DNA from: AP-15 sp963738185
GTDB taxonomy: Bacteria > Pseudomonadota > Alphaproteobacteria > ATCC43930 > CGMCC-115725
DNA length: 64,000 bases
Assembly: GCA_963738185.1 (NCBI GenBank)
Contig: CAVTVA010000003.1
Span: forward strand, 930,001-994,000
Direction: 5' to 3'
The notes beneath the pieces were generated by a model that saw only the letters and a program-made list of their open reading frames with translations, was not told the origin of the DNA and ran no database searches. Position numbers and translations under genes: made by a program. Position 1 is the first letter of the stretch, and every line of letters starts with the position of its first letter. Positions 9,712-19,806 of this stretch are shown piece after piece.

Positions 9712-11574
9712 TTACGGCACGGCTTTGCGCAATGGGGCGAGGGTGACGATTTCGAGCATGTCGCCGATCGCCTTGACGATAAAGCGCGCAGTGATTGGTG
9801 TTCCGTCGTAATGCAGGATCGGAACCAGTCGCGCCGGATCGATGTCGCCATCGTTGATCAGCAAGGTGCGCAGCTGCGCGTCACGGTTCTGCTCGACAAG
9901 AAAGACGCGGTCGTGAGCGGCGACAAAATCGAGCACATCCTCGTGAAACGGATAAGCGCGCACGCGCAACGTGTCCAGATGAATGCCGCGTTCGTCGAGA
10001 ATTTCGAGCGCCTCGGTCATCGCGGACGCCGTCGAGCCGAAGTAGATCGCGCCAAAGCGGGTCGGCTCGCGCGCCGCACGCTTGATCGGGGCCGGCACCA
10101 GACGCTTCGCGCTCTCGAACTTGCGCAATAGGCGCTGCATGTTGTCGACGTAATCCGATCCCTCTTCGGAATAGCGCGCGTAGCGGTCCTTGGTGGTGCC
10201 GCGGGTGAAAAAGGCGCCGCGGGTCGGGTGGGTCCCGGGCAAGGTTCGGTAGGGGATGCCGTCGCCATCGACATCGAGATAGCGGCCGAACTCGACCCCG
10301 GCGTCCAGCTGCTCGGCAGTCATGACCTTGCCGCGGTCGTAATGCCGGCCTTCGTCCCAGGCGAGCGGCTCGACCAACCAATCGTTCATGCCGATGTCGA
10401 GATCGAGCATCACAAACACCGGCGTCTGCAGCCGGTCGGCCAGATCGAACGCCTCGGCAGCAAAGGCGAAGGCTTCATGCGGGTCCTCGGGGAACAGCAG
10501 CACATGCTTGGTGTCGCCGTGCGAGGCATGGGCGCAGCTGAGGATGTCGGCCTGCTGGGTGCGGGTCGGCATGCCGGTCGACGGGCTGCCGCGCTGCACG
10601 TCGAAGATCACCGCCGGGATTTCGGCAAAATAGGCGAGCCCGATGAATTCCTGCATCAAGGAGATGCCGGGCCCCGAAGTCGCGGTAAAGGCGCGCGCAC
10701 CGTTCCAGGCGGCCCCGACGACCATGCCGATCGATGACAGCTCGTCTTCGGCCTGGAGGATCGCGTAGCGCTTCTTCTTGGTTTCGGGATCGGTGCGGTA
10801 GCGCCGGCAATGGTTGGCGAACGCTTCAGCGAGTGACGAGGATGGGGTGATCGGATACCACGCGGCAACGGTCGCGCCGCCATAGACCGCCCCTAAAGCG
10901 GCAGCATCGTTGCCGTTGATAAAGATGCGCTCGCCGACCTTGTCGGCGCGCTCAAGATGGAGCCCGATTGGACAGGCGTGCTCGGCCAAGGCCCAGTCGC
11001 GGCCCAAATTGAGCGCGCGCAGATTGGGCCGGATCAGGGTATCCCTGCCGCGGAACTGCTCGCCGATCAGCTTTTCGATCGCCGCCGGGTCCATGTCGAG
11101 CAACGCCGAGAGAGCGCCCAGATAGATGATGTTCTTGAACAGCTGGCGCTGCCGGGCGTCGTTGTATTCGCGGTTCGAGATCGCGGTCAGCGGCGCGCCG
11201 ATGATCGTGATGTCGTCGCGGAACTTGGATGGCGGCAAGGGCTTGGTCGCATCATAGAACAAATATCCGCCGGGCTCGATCTCGGCGATGTCCTCGTCCC
11301 AGGTCTGCGGGTTCATCGCCACCATCATGTCGACGCCGCCGCGCCGCCCGAGATGGCCCTTGTCGTTGATCCGCACCTCGAACCAGGTCGGCAGCCCCTG
11401 GATGTTCGATGGGAAGATGTTGCGCGAGCTTGCCGGGATTCCCATGCGCAGGATCGACTTGGCGAACAGCGCGTTGGCGCTGGCCGAGCCCGACCCGTTG
11501 ACGTTGGCGAATTTGACGACGAAGTCGTTGACGCTCTGGATCGCGGCGGTTTCGAGATTCGTTTGTGATGCCAT
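9712..11574 (-). CDS. korA: 2-oxoacid:ferredoxin oxidoreductase alpha subunit (fused gamma-alpha, KorA type)
   Basis: A 620-residue protein. Residues about 20-200 are the gamma-type domain (GSGSASANALFAKSILRMG, then SNIQGLPTWFEVR and a KNIIYLGAL segment). From about 217 the alpha domain follows with NGNDAAALGAVYGG and YPITPSSSLAEAF, the pyruvate/2-oxoglutarate ferredoxin oxidoreductase signature, and TSGPGISLMQEF. With the beta subunit it would decarboxylate a 2-oxoacid, probably 2-oxoglutarate, to the acyl-CoA while reducing ferredoxin. It sits between the FAD/iron-sulfur subunit and korB with the same orientation. Substrate preference is assigned from the KorABC-like context and not from residues. 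Confidence 0.9.
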   Translation of the reverse strand: MASQTNLETAAIQSVNDFVVKFANVNGSGSASANALFAKSILRMGIPASSRNIFPSNIQGLPTWFEVRINDKGHLGRRGGVDMMVAMNPQTWDEDIAEIEPGGYLFYDATKPLPPSKFRDDITIIGAPLTAISNREYNDARQRQLFKNIIYLGALSALLDMDPAAIEKLIGEQFRGRDTLIRPNLRALNLGRDWALAEHACPIGLHLERADKVGERIFINGNDAAALGAVYGGATVAAWYPITPSSSLAEAFANHCRRYRTDPETKKKRYAILQAEDELSSIGMVVGAAWNGARAFTATSGPGISLMQEFIGLAYFAEIPAVIFDVQRGSPSTGMPTRTQQADILSCAHASHGDTKHVLLFPEDPHEAFAFAAEAFDLADRLQTPVFVMLDLDIGMNDWLVEPLAWDEGRHYDRGKVMTAEQLDAGVEFGRYLDVDGDGIPYRTLPGTHPTRGAFFTRGTTKDRYARYSEEGSDYVDNMQRLLRKFESAKRLVPAPIKRAAREPTRFGAIYFGSTASAMTEALEILDERGIHLDTLRVRAYPFHEDVLDFVAAHDRVFLVEQNRDAQLRTLLINDGDIDPARLVPILHYDGTPITARFIVKAIGDMLEIVTLAPLRKAVP

Positions 11575-11595
11575 TGGCTCAGAGCCTGAGAGGAG

Positions 11596-11731
11596 CCCCT
11601 CTCCGCCCTTCAGGGGGGAGAGGGAGGGGCCCGTCGCGTCGCGACGGGAGGGTGAGGTGGGTATCGCACAGCCCCGAACCGTCGGCCCCCCTCACACTAC
11701 CCTCTCCCCGGCCGGCGGGGGGAGAGGGAAA
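11596..11731. repeat. C/G-rich palindromic repeats (family A) in the kor operon
   Basis: Two hairpins, CCCCTCTCCGCCC...GGGGGGAGAGG and CCCTCTCCCC...GGGGAGAGGG, fill most of the 193-base gap between korA and the ferredoxin-reductase subunit. The right half also contains GGGAGGGTGAGG and its partner CCCCTCACACTACC. Confidence 0.7.
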
Positions 11732-11767
11732 CGGGCTGGGGCCAACCCTGCGATTTAGCGGAGGGAA

Positions 11768-13555
11768 TCAGCGGCTGCGGCATGCCGGGCCGGCCTGGGT
11801 GATGTCGAGCAGGAATTTGCGCATGTCCCAGGCGCCGGTCGGGCAGCGCTCGGCGCACAGCCCGCAATGCAGGCAGACATCCTCGTCCTTGGCCATGATC
11901 CGGCCGGTCTTCAGCCGGTCGCCGATGTAGAGATCCTGGTCGAGGTTCAGAGCCGGGGCCATCAGCCGCCCGCGCAGCTCCTCCTCGGCGCCATTGTCGG
12001 TAAAGGTGATGCAATCCATCGGGCAGATATCGACGCAGGCGTCGCATTCGATGCACAGCTGCCCGGTGAACACGGTCTGCACGTCACAATTGAGGCACCG
12101 CTCGGCCTCGAGATAGCCGAGCTTTTCGTCAAAGCCGAGCTCGACCTCGACCCGGATGTCGGCCAGCGCCACCGCGGTGTCGCGCAGCGGCACCCGGTAG
12201 CGCAGATCGTTCGAGATGTCGTTGTCGTAGCTCCACTCGTGGATGCCCATCTTCTGGCTGACCAGGGTCACGCCGGGCGGCGGCCGCTCGCCGACATCCT
12301 CACCGTGGCACAATTTGTCGATCGAGATCGCCGCGTCATGGCCGTGCGCCACTGCCCAGATGATGTTTTTCGGTCCGAACGCGGCGTCGCCGCCAAAGAA
12401 TACCTTGGGCAATGTCGACTGCATCGTCTTTGGATCGATCTTGGGCATGTCCCAGCGGTCGAATTCGATGCCAATGTCGCGCTCGATCCACGGGAAGGCG
12501 TTTTCCTGGCCGACCGCGATCAAGACGTCGTCGCACGGGATATGCGTGTCAGGCTCGCCGGTCGGGACCAGGTTGCGGCGGCCGCGCGCGTCGTATTCGG
12601 CCTTGACCTTTTCGAACAGCACCCCGGTCAGCTGGCCGTTTTCGTGGGTGAATTCCTTTGGCACCAGCCAGTTGAGGATCGGGATGCTCTCATGCATTGC
12701 ATCCTCTTTTTCCCAGGGCGAGGCCTTCATCTCGTCAAAGCCGCTGCGGACGACGACGGTGACCTCGGCGCCACCGAGCCGGCGCGACGAGCGGCAGCAA
12801 TCCATCGCGGTGTTGCCGCCACCGAGCACGACGACGCGGCGGCCGATCTTGTCGATATGGCCGAACGAGACGCTCGACAGCCAGTCGATGCCGATATGGA
12901 TGTTGGCCGCGGCTTCGGTGCGGCCGGGAATCTCGAGGTTGCGCCCGCGCGGCGCGCCGCAGCCGACAAAGACCGCGTCCCAATCCTGCTGCAGCAATGC
13001 CTTCAGGCTGCCCACCGGCTCGCCGAAACGCGCTTCGACGCCCATCTCGAGGATCAGCTCGACCTCCTCGTCGGTGACCCGCTCGGGCAGGCGGAAGCGC
13101 GGGATCTGGGTGCGCATCATGCCGCCGCCCTTGGCGTCGCCGTCGAACATCACGCAATGATAGCCGAGCGGCAACAGGTCGCGGGCGACCGTCAGCGAGG
13201 CCGGGCCGGCGCCAATGAGCGCGACGCGCTTGCCGTTCTTCTCGCGCGGGATCGCCGGCAGATAGGGGGTGATGTCGCCCTTGTTGTCGGCTGCGACGCG
13301 CTTCAGCCGGCAGATCGCCACCGGCTCCTTCTCGACCCGGCCGCGCCGGCAGGCCGGCTCGCACGGCCGGTCGCAAGTGCGCCCGAGGATGCCCGGAAAC
13401 ACGTTCGAGTACCAGTTGACCATAAACGCGTCGGTGTAGCGCCGGTCGGCGATCATCCGGATGTATTCCGGCACCGGCGTGTGCGCCGGGCACGCCCACT
13501 GGCAATCGACGACTTTGTGAAAATAATCAGGGGCGCTGATGTCGGTGGGCTGCAC
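11768..13555 (-). CDS. FAD-dependent NAD(P)H:ferredoxin oxidoreductase subunit with four-plus [4Fe-4S] Cys sets (GltD-like, KorC type)
   Basis: A 595-residue protein related to the small subunit of glutamate synthase. The N-terminal Cys cluster (CQWAC near 18-22, CDRPCEPACRRG near 61-72) is the GltD-type iron-sulfur region. A first Rossmann motif IGAGPASL binds FAD and a second, VVLGGGNTAMDC, binds NAD(P)H. The C-terminus adds two ferredoxin motifs, CIECDACVDICP and CLHCGLCAERCP. It would pass electrons between the Kor enzyme's ferredoxin and NAD(P). A comparable third subunit is known from KorABC of denitrifying aromatic degraders such as Thauera. It is first in the minus-strand operon; the run SRWAC is absent but all listed Cys are intact. 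Confidence 0.88.
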   Translation of the reverse strand: MQPTDISAPDYFHKVVDCQWACPAHTPVPEYIRMIADRRYTDAFMVNWYSNVFPGILGRTCDRPCEPACRRGRVEKEPVAICRLKRVAADNKGDITPYLPAIPREKNGKRVALIGAGPASLTVARDLLPLGYHCVMFDGDAKGGGMMRTQIPRFRLPERVTDEEVELILEMGVEARFGEPVGSLKALLQQDWDAVFVGCGAPRGRNLEIPGRTEAAANIHIGIDWLSSVSFGHIDKIGRRVVVLGGGNTAMDCCRSSRRLGGAEVTVVVRSGFDEMKASPWEKEDAMHESIPILNWLVPKEFTHENGQLTGVLFEKVKAEYDARGRRNLVPTGEPDTHIPCDDVLIAVGQENAFPWIERDIGIEFDRWDMPKIDPKTMQSTLPKVFFGGDAAFGPKNIIWAVAHGHDAAISIDKLCHGEDVGERPPPGVTLVSQKMGIHEWSYDNDISNDLRYRVPLRDTAVALADIRVEVELGFDEKLGYLEAERCLNCDVQTVFTGQLCIECDACVDICPMDCITFTDNGAEEELRGRLMAPALNLDQDLYIGDRLKTGRIMAKDEDVCLHCGLCAERCPTGAWDMRKFLLDITQAGPACRSR

Positions 13556-13995
13556 TAGCCTCCTCCTGGCGAACCGGGTGATGCCCGATCCGGCCTTATC
13601 CCTATCCCGGCCATATGCCCCACTGCTCGTCGGGCAAGAGTGCTCGTTGGGCCAGGCATCGGCCCTGCCTTATAGTCGGACTCGGCGCGGCCGTCATCTT
13701 CTCTCTCGTTCGGTCTGCCGTGCATGCACAGTGGGGCTCGACCGCCTGCGGCTCCTCTCGGATCCGACATCTTCGAGCAGCGCGCGGGCGCCGCAATCCG
13801 GCCGCGTGCTCACCACCAGCGACGCACCGCTTGACTTCGGCACGCGAGCGGCGCATCTGCCGGGACAGAGCATCGTGCTCGCCTCGCGGAGCAGAGCTGC
13901 CGCGACCCCGATCAGCTGGGGCCGTCTGGCAGGCTGAGTGAAAGCTGCACCGCGAACCCTTCTCCACTCTCTACCCCGACATCGCCAGTGCGCCC
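13556..13995. other. 440-base divergent intergenic region
   Basis: The region lies between the start of the kor operon (minus) and the DEAD-box helicase (plus) and should hold both promoters. Several overlapping open frames exist but none has a family signature, a believable start or consistent codon use. No clear repeat or operator is visible. Confidence 0.5.
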
Positions 13996-15258
<1,263 letters not shown>

Positions 15259-15326
15259 GCCCGCGAAAGCAGAAGACGCGGGCACAGGAGCCGACGCACG
15301 ACTGCACTGGAAATGGCTCCCTCAAG

Positions 15327-15348
15327 GAGATATCCTCAAGGATATCTC
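15327..15348. promoter_or_regulatory. Perfect 9-bp inverted repeat upstream of AbrB-type gene, possible operator
   Basis: GAGATATCC, TCAA and GGATATCTC form a perfect palindrome with nine-base arms and a four-base centre, ending 21 bases before the GTG start of the AbrB-like gene. Related half sites (CTCAAGGA) flank it. AbrB/MazE antitoxins usually repress their own promoter at such palindromes, so this is a plausible autoregulatory site; a hairpin role is also possible. Confidence 0.5.
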
Positions 15349-15935
15349 TTCTCAAGGACGGAGATCCTCGTGCGGCGGGTTGTCGTCGGGAAATGGGGGA
15401 AAAATCTCGCCATCAGGTTTCCAGACGAGGTCGTCGGGCTCCGCGACGGCGAGCGGATCGAGGTCGAGGCGCATGACGGCGACATCCCGATCCGCCGCCG
15501 CCTGGTCCCCCATTTCACGTTGGACAAGTTGTCGCGATAGAAGCGGCGGGCGGTTTCGGTGCTATGCAATGTGCAGCGGGCGTTGCAGCGTTCGACGGCT
15601 CGGGATTCCAGAGCGCCGAGCAGTGCCCGGCTGACCCCGCGAAATCGCGCATTCGGGGAAACGTAGCAGAGGGTGATCTCGCCGGCGTCGGTGACCGAGC
15701 CGACTGCACGGATCGTGTGTCCCTCGACGGCCACGAGCACCGAATTGTCCGGGCTGGTGATCCACGAGGCGACAATTGCCGGGGTCTTGTTGGCGAGCCA
15801 GCGCCGCAGGATCTCCGGATCGTTGCCGTGATCGGCGCCGCACAGCTCGGCGATTGATCGCCTCAGCACCTGGCAAGCGGCCGGCGCGTCGTCGGCAACC
15901 GCCTCCCGGATCGAGATCGGCACAGCAAAGATCAC
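15336..15935 (-). CDS. GNAT acetyltransferase with replaced C-terminus
   Basis: The first 135 residues are a GNAT fold: IREAVADDAPAACQVLRRSI at the start, VAVEGHTIRAVGSV in beta 3-4, and CYVSPNARFRGVSRALLGALE, the acetyl-CoA pyrophosphate loop (R/Q-x-x-G-x-A), then a normal CTLHSTETARRFYR. In relatives a short conserved Gly/Tyr/Met tail follows. Here the frame instead continues for about 60 residues that are merely the complement of the AbrB-like gene. So the protein probably lost its native end at about 15540. It would acetylate a small amine if still active. Start ATG 15935. Confidence 0.65.
   Translation of the reverse strand: MIFAVPISIREAVADDAPAACQVLRRSIAELCGADHGNDPEILRRWLANKTPAIVASWITSPDNSVLVAVEGHTIRAVGSVTDAGEITLCYVSPNARFRGVSRALLGALESRAVERCNARCTLHSTETARRFYRDNLSNVKWGTRRRRIGMSPSCASTSIRSPSRSPTTSSGNLMARFFPHFPTTTRRTRISVLEKRYP
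15370..15540 (+). CDS. AbrB/MazE-type antitoxin-like protein, C-terminally shortened, no toxin next to it
   Basis: GTG 15370 is chosen because GGAG lies seven bases upstream and the swapped-hairpin AbrB fold begins directly: VVVGKWGKNLAIRFP, then GLRDGERIEVEAHDGDIPIRR. The protein is 56 residues. Chromosomal relatives usually have a further tail of about 25-30 residues that binds a MazF or PIN toxin; here the tail is only HFTLDKLSR. The segment between AIRFP and GLRDG also looks a few residues short. No toxin follows: the 3' end runs straight into the end of a GNAT gene on the other strand. It looks like a broken toxin-antitoxin remnant whose DNA-binding part survives. Confidence 0.6.
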   Translation: MRRVVVGKWGKNLAIRFPDEVVGLRDGERIEVEAHDGDIPIRRRLVPHFTLDKLSR

Positions 15936-15956
15936 TTCTCGGCAGAAGGTCGAAGG

Positions 15957-17042
15957 TCAATCGGGCGACAGATGCGCGACCTTCGGGATCACCTCTTGCG
16001 CCAACAGCCGCATCAATTCGTGCCAAGCCTCGGGATTGCCGCTGTAGTCGAAGCAGAACAGCAGCAGCGCGCCAAAGCCGCCGACCTCGTCGTACATCCG
16101 CTCGATCTTCTCGACGACGGTCGCAGGGGAGCCGATCAGCCAGTTGTGCCGGGCGCAGTATTCGGGGGTGACATCGCTGTCGGCGACCTCGGGATCGTGC
16201 TTGAGGAACTCGATGACGCCGACATCAGTCAACAGCGGCAGGAAATACTCGCGCATCATCCGGCCCATCATGTTCTCGACCGACAGCCGCCAGGCCTCGG
16301 CATCGGTGTCGGCGATGAAGATCTCGCGCACCAGGCGCCATTGCGCGCGCTGCGGCGTGCGCCCGGTGCGGCGCGCCCCCTCCTCGACCGAGTCCCAGTG
16401 GCTCGCCACATAGGTCGGGTTGAGGTTCAGGCTCATCGGCAGAAAGCCGTGCTCGCCGGCGAGCTTCAATGTGTCCGAGCCCTTGCTGACGCCGGCGACG
16501 CCGATCGGCGGATAGGGCTTCTGGAATGGCTTGATGTGCGGCCGCAAGGTGCGCAGCATCAAATCCGTTTTGCTGACCTGCCAATATTTGCCGGGATAGT
16601 CGAACGGCTCCTCCTCGGTCCACAGCTTTAGGATGATATCGAGCGCCTCGCGGGTCATCTCGCGATGCTGGCCGGCGTTGCCGTCGACATGAAACATCGC
16701 CCAGTCGCTCGGCAGCCCGCTGGCGGCAACGCCGAAATTGAGGCGGCCCTGGGCCATGTGGTCGAGCATCGCCACCCGGTTGGCGAGCTCGGCCGGATGG
16801 TGATAGGGCAGCAGAAACCCGCCGGGGGCGAGGCGGATCTGCTTCGTTTCCATCAAGGCCTGGGCGATCAGCAGGTCGGGCGAAGGGTGCGGCTCCCAGG
16901 GTGCGGTATGGTGCTCGCCGATCCAGGCCTCGGAAAAGCCGAGCTCGTCGGCCCAGCGCAAAGTGTCGAGGTCCCAGCGATGGCCGTCGTAGAGCGGGCG
17001 CTCCGGCGGGTGCGAGGGCATCGTGAACAGGCCGTACTGCAT
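15957..17042 (-). CDS. LLM-class flavin-dependent oxidoreductase (bacterial luciferase-like)
   Basis: A 361-residue TIM-barrel flavin monooxygenase subunit. Typical landmarks are the start MQYGLFTMPSH, WIGEHHTAPWEPHPSPDLLIAQALM (residues about 41-64), the RLNFGVAASG strand, and PYPPIGVAGVSKGSD, which binds the flavin phosphate. It would oxidise a small organic substrate with reduced FMN supplied by a separate reductase. It is read toward the GNAT gene with a 21-base gap. A second LLM enzyme of another subgroup lies at 19807 on the opposite strand, and the two flank a molybdo-hydroxylase. Confidence 0.88.
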   Translation of the reverse strand: MQYGLFTMPSHPPERPLYDGHRWDLDTLRWADELGFSEAWIGEHHTAPWEPHPSPDLLIAQALMETKQIRLAPGGFLLPYHHPAELANRVAMLDHMAQGRLNFGVAASGLPSDWAMFHVDGNAGQHREMTREALDIILKLWTEEEPFDYPGKYWQVSKTDLMLRTLRPHIKPFQKPYPPIGVAGVSKGSDTLKLAGEHGFLPMSLNLNPTYVASHWDSVEEGARRTGRTPQRAQWRLVREIFIADTDAEAWRLSVENMMGRMMREYFLPLLTDVGVIEFLKHDPEVADSDVTPEYCARHNWLIGSPATVVEKIERMYDEVGGFGALLLFCFDYSGNPEAWHELMRLLAQEVIPKVAHLSPD

Positions 17043-17131
17043 CGTGTCTCTCTCCCGGCGGTAGTTGGGTCGCTAGCTGGATCGACAGTTTAGTGTCCGC
17101 AGTTCAAAATCCAGAATAGCAATGAAGGGCT

Positions 17132-17221
17132 GTCATTGCGAGCGCAGCGAAGCAATCTAGTACGGTTATGTCGCGAAGGTCGCGCGAGATTGCTTCGTCG
17201 CCTGCGGCTTCTCGCAATGAC
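17132..17221. repeat. Dispersed inverted repeat, family B
   Basis: GTCATTGCGAGCGCAGCGAA at the left pairs with the right-hand TTCTCGCAATGAC, with internal GAAGCAATCT and AGATTGCTTC arms. It is the same element as 1454-1543 and lies between the LLM and molybdo-hydroxylase genes. Confidence 0.8.
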
Positions 17222-17254
17222 AAGTTCAGAGATATTGGGGCAAGGGTTTACATC

Positions 17255-19622
17255 TCAGTCCCGCAGCGACAGCGCGAGCTCGCCCGGCTTGATCGGGGTG
17301 GTGTTGATCTCGACGCCGAACGGGGCCAAGGCGTCGCACACCGCGTTGGCGATCGTCGCCGGCGGGGCGACGGCACCACCTTCGCCGACCCCCTTGACGC
17401 CGAGCGGGTTCAAGGGCGACGGCGAGTGCTGGTGCACAATCCGCAGCGCCGGGATGTCGGCCGCAATCGGCAGCGGGTAATCCATCAGCGAGCCGGTCAG
17501 CAATTGTCCGTCGGCGTCGTAAACGATCGCCTCGCCGAGGATGCCACCCAGCCCTTGCACGGTGCCGCCCATGACCTGGCCCTCGGCCAGCATCGGGTTG
17601 ACTACCACGCCGCAATCATGCGCCACCGCGTAATCGACGACGCGCACCCGGCCGGTCTCGCGATCGACCTCGACGATCGCCGCATGCACCGCATAGCTCC
17701 AGGTCACAGTCGGCGGCTGCCAGTAAGAGATTTCTTCGAGGCCGGCCTCGACCCCCGGCGGACGGGTGATCTCCCAGCCGGGCCGCGCCGCCTGGGCCAC
17801 CTGCGCGAGGCTGACCTGCGCCCCCGGCACGCCGACCACGCCGACGGCGCCTCCATTAGCTCCCGGGCGCAATTCGAGATCGGCCGGCGCGCATTCCAAC
17901 TGGTGCGCGGCGATCGCCAGCACCTTGTCGCGCAGCCTTCCGCTCGCTTGGTGGATCGCCGCCGAGGCGGTGACCGTGCTGCGGCTCGCCATCGTGCCAA
18001 ACCCAATGGCGATCGCCGCGGTGTCGCCAAAGGTCAGGACCACATCCTCGGGTGCGACCTGCCACAGATCGGCGACGATTTGCGAAAAGATCGTCTCCAT
18101 GCCCTGGCCCTGCGGGGCCGCGCCGCACGAGACGTAAATTTTCCCCGACGGGTCGATGCGCACAAAGGCACTTTCGAACGGGCCGACCCCGGTGCCCTCG
18201 ACATAAGAGGCGATGCCGAGGCCGAGATAGCGGCCCTCGGCGCGGGCCTCAAGCTGGCGCGCGCGGAATGCGTCGAGGCCGCCGAGGGCGGCGAGCGCCT
18301 TGTCGAGGGCGCCCGGATAGTCGCCGCTGTCGTAGACGATCGGCTCGCCGTCGCGATAGGGGATGCCGGTCCGGTATGGCATCTCCTCGGCGCGGATCAT
18401 GTTGCGCCGCCGCACCTCCGCCGGCTCCAGACCCAGAACTCTGCGCCACCAGGTCGATCGTCCGTTCCATCGCAAACGCGGCTTCCGGCCGGCCGGCGCC
18501 GCGATAGGGAGCGTTCGGCACCTTGGTGGTGACGACGATTTTACCGGATGCCGCCAGGTTCGGGATCTTGTACGGCCCGGTCAGGTGGACCGCGGTGTTG
18601 TACGCTACCCCCGACCCGATCGGGTTCCAGGCGCCGCAATCGACGATGTAATCGTCGCGGATCGCCAGAATGTGGCCGTCATCGTCGAAACCGACCTCGA
18701 CATCGTGCAGCTGGTCGCGCGAATGCGTGGCGCTAATCAGATGCTCGCCGCGGGTTTCGATCCAGCGCACCGGATGCCCGAGCCGGCGGGCCAGAAATGT
18801 GACCAGCATGTCCTCGGGATAGACATGCCCCTTGCCGCCAAACCCGCCGCCGACATCGGGGGCGATGACGCGGACCCGCGCCTCGGGCAGGCCGAGCAGC
18901 CCGGCCGCTTCGCGCCGCACAAAATGCACTACCTGGGTCGAGGACCAGATCGTCATGGTGTCGGTGCGCGGATCATAGGCGGCGACGACGCCGCGGCACT
19001 CGATCGGCATCGCGGCATAGCGGTGGTGGTAAAAGCGACGCTTGAGGCGATGCGGTGCCTGCGCCAGGGCCGCCTCGGCATCGCCGCGGCCGACCGAGAA
19101 TGAGCCGATCAGATTGGTGTGAAACCGCTCGTGGACGACCGGGCTGTCGGCCAGCAATGCCGCGTCGGGGTCGGTCACCGCCGGCAATTCTTCGAGATCA
19201 GAGGTCACCCGCTCGGCCGCGTCCTCGGCCTGGTCGCGGGTCTCGGCGACGATGATGGCGATCGCCTCGCCGACATGGCGCACCTTGTCGTGCGCCAACA
19301 GCGGCTGCTGCGGGTTCAGGAATTTGTGCTCAATCGCCGTGGCCCATTTGCTCGGCATCGAGATCTGGCCCTCGGGCACCGGCGGCAATAGCCTCAAGAG
19401 ATCCGCGCCGTTGAGCGCCGCCGCCACCCCGGGCATCGCCCTTGCTCGCGACAGATTGACCCGGCGGATATGGGCATGCGCCACCGGGCTGCGCACCAGG
19501 ACTGCATGCAGCATGCGCGGCAGCGCCAGGTCGGCGACGAACTGCCCTCGCCCGGTCAGGAGCCGCCGGTCCTCGCGCCGCAGCATGGCGCGCCCGACAT
19601 AGGGAGGGCGGATGTCGCTCAT
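17255..19622 (-). pseudogene. Xanthine dehydrogenase-family molybdopterin-binding large subunit (CoxL form II-like), one frameshift
   Basis: ATG 19622 starts MSDIRPPYVG, followed by RREDRRLLTGRGQFVADL, the usual N-terminus. Later come VRVIAPDVGGGFGGKG (Mo-cofactor binding) and PYRGAGRPEA, the form II active-site loop in place of the CO-dehydrogenase AYRCSFR. One extra base at about 18441-18446 breaks the frame after ERTIDLVA. Beyond it RVLGLEPAEVRRRNMI and the C-terminal half continue intact to LNPLGVKGVGEGG. Corrected length is 788 residues, normal. The family hydroxylates aldehydes, purines or heterocycles, but always with FAD (CoxM) and iron-sulfur (CoxS) partners, which are not adjacent here. 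Confidence 0.88.
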
Positions 19623-19806
19623 CGGTCTACCCCGGCTGCAGCCACTTCGCGACGCCGTTGGAGCCCTGGCCTCGAGTCTCCGGACCCCGAACCGCCCCGC
19701 CGGCGCCAACGCTACTCCTGACCGCGGCCGCATGGTAGCGTCGCGGTCACGACCCCCATCGGCAGACCCAGTCTCGCCGAGGACAATCTATCGAGGGCAT
19801 AGGGAC

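Noticed and set aside
11867..13558. 563-codon plus-strand frame opposite the KorC-type gene
   Set aside because: The minus-strand product has all Cys and nucleotide motifs; the plus frame has none and shows His/Asp/Arg skew.
13539..13937. 132-codon plus-strand frame in the helicase-kor gap
   Set aside because: No family motif, no ribosome site and Arg/Ser-rich composition typical of chance frames here.
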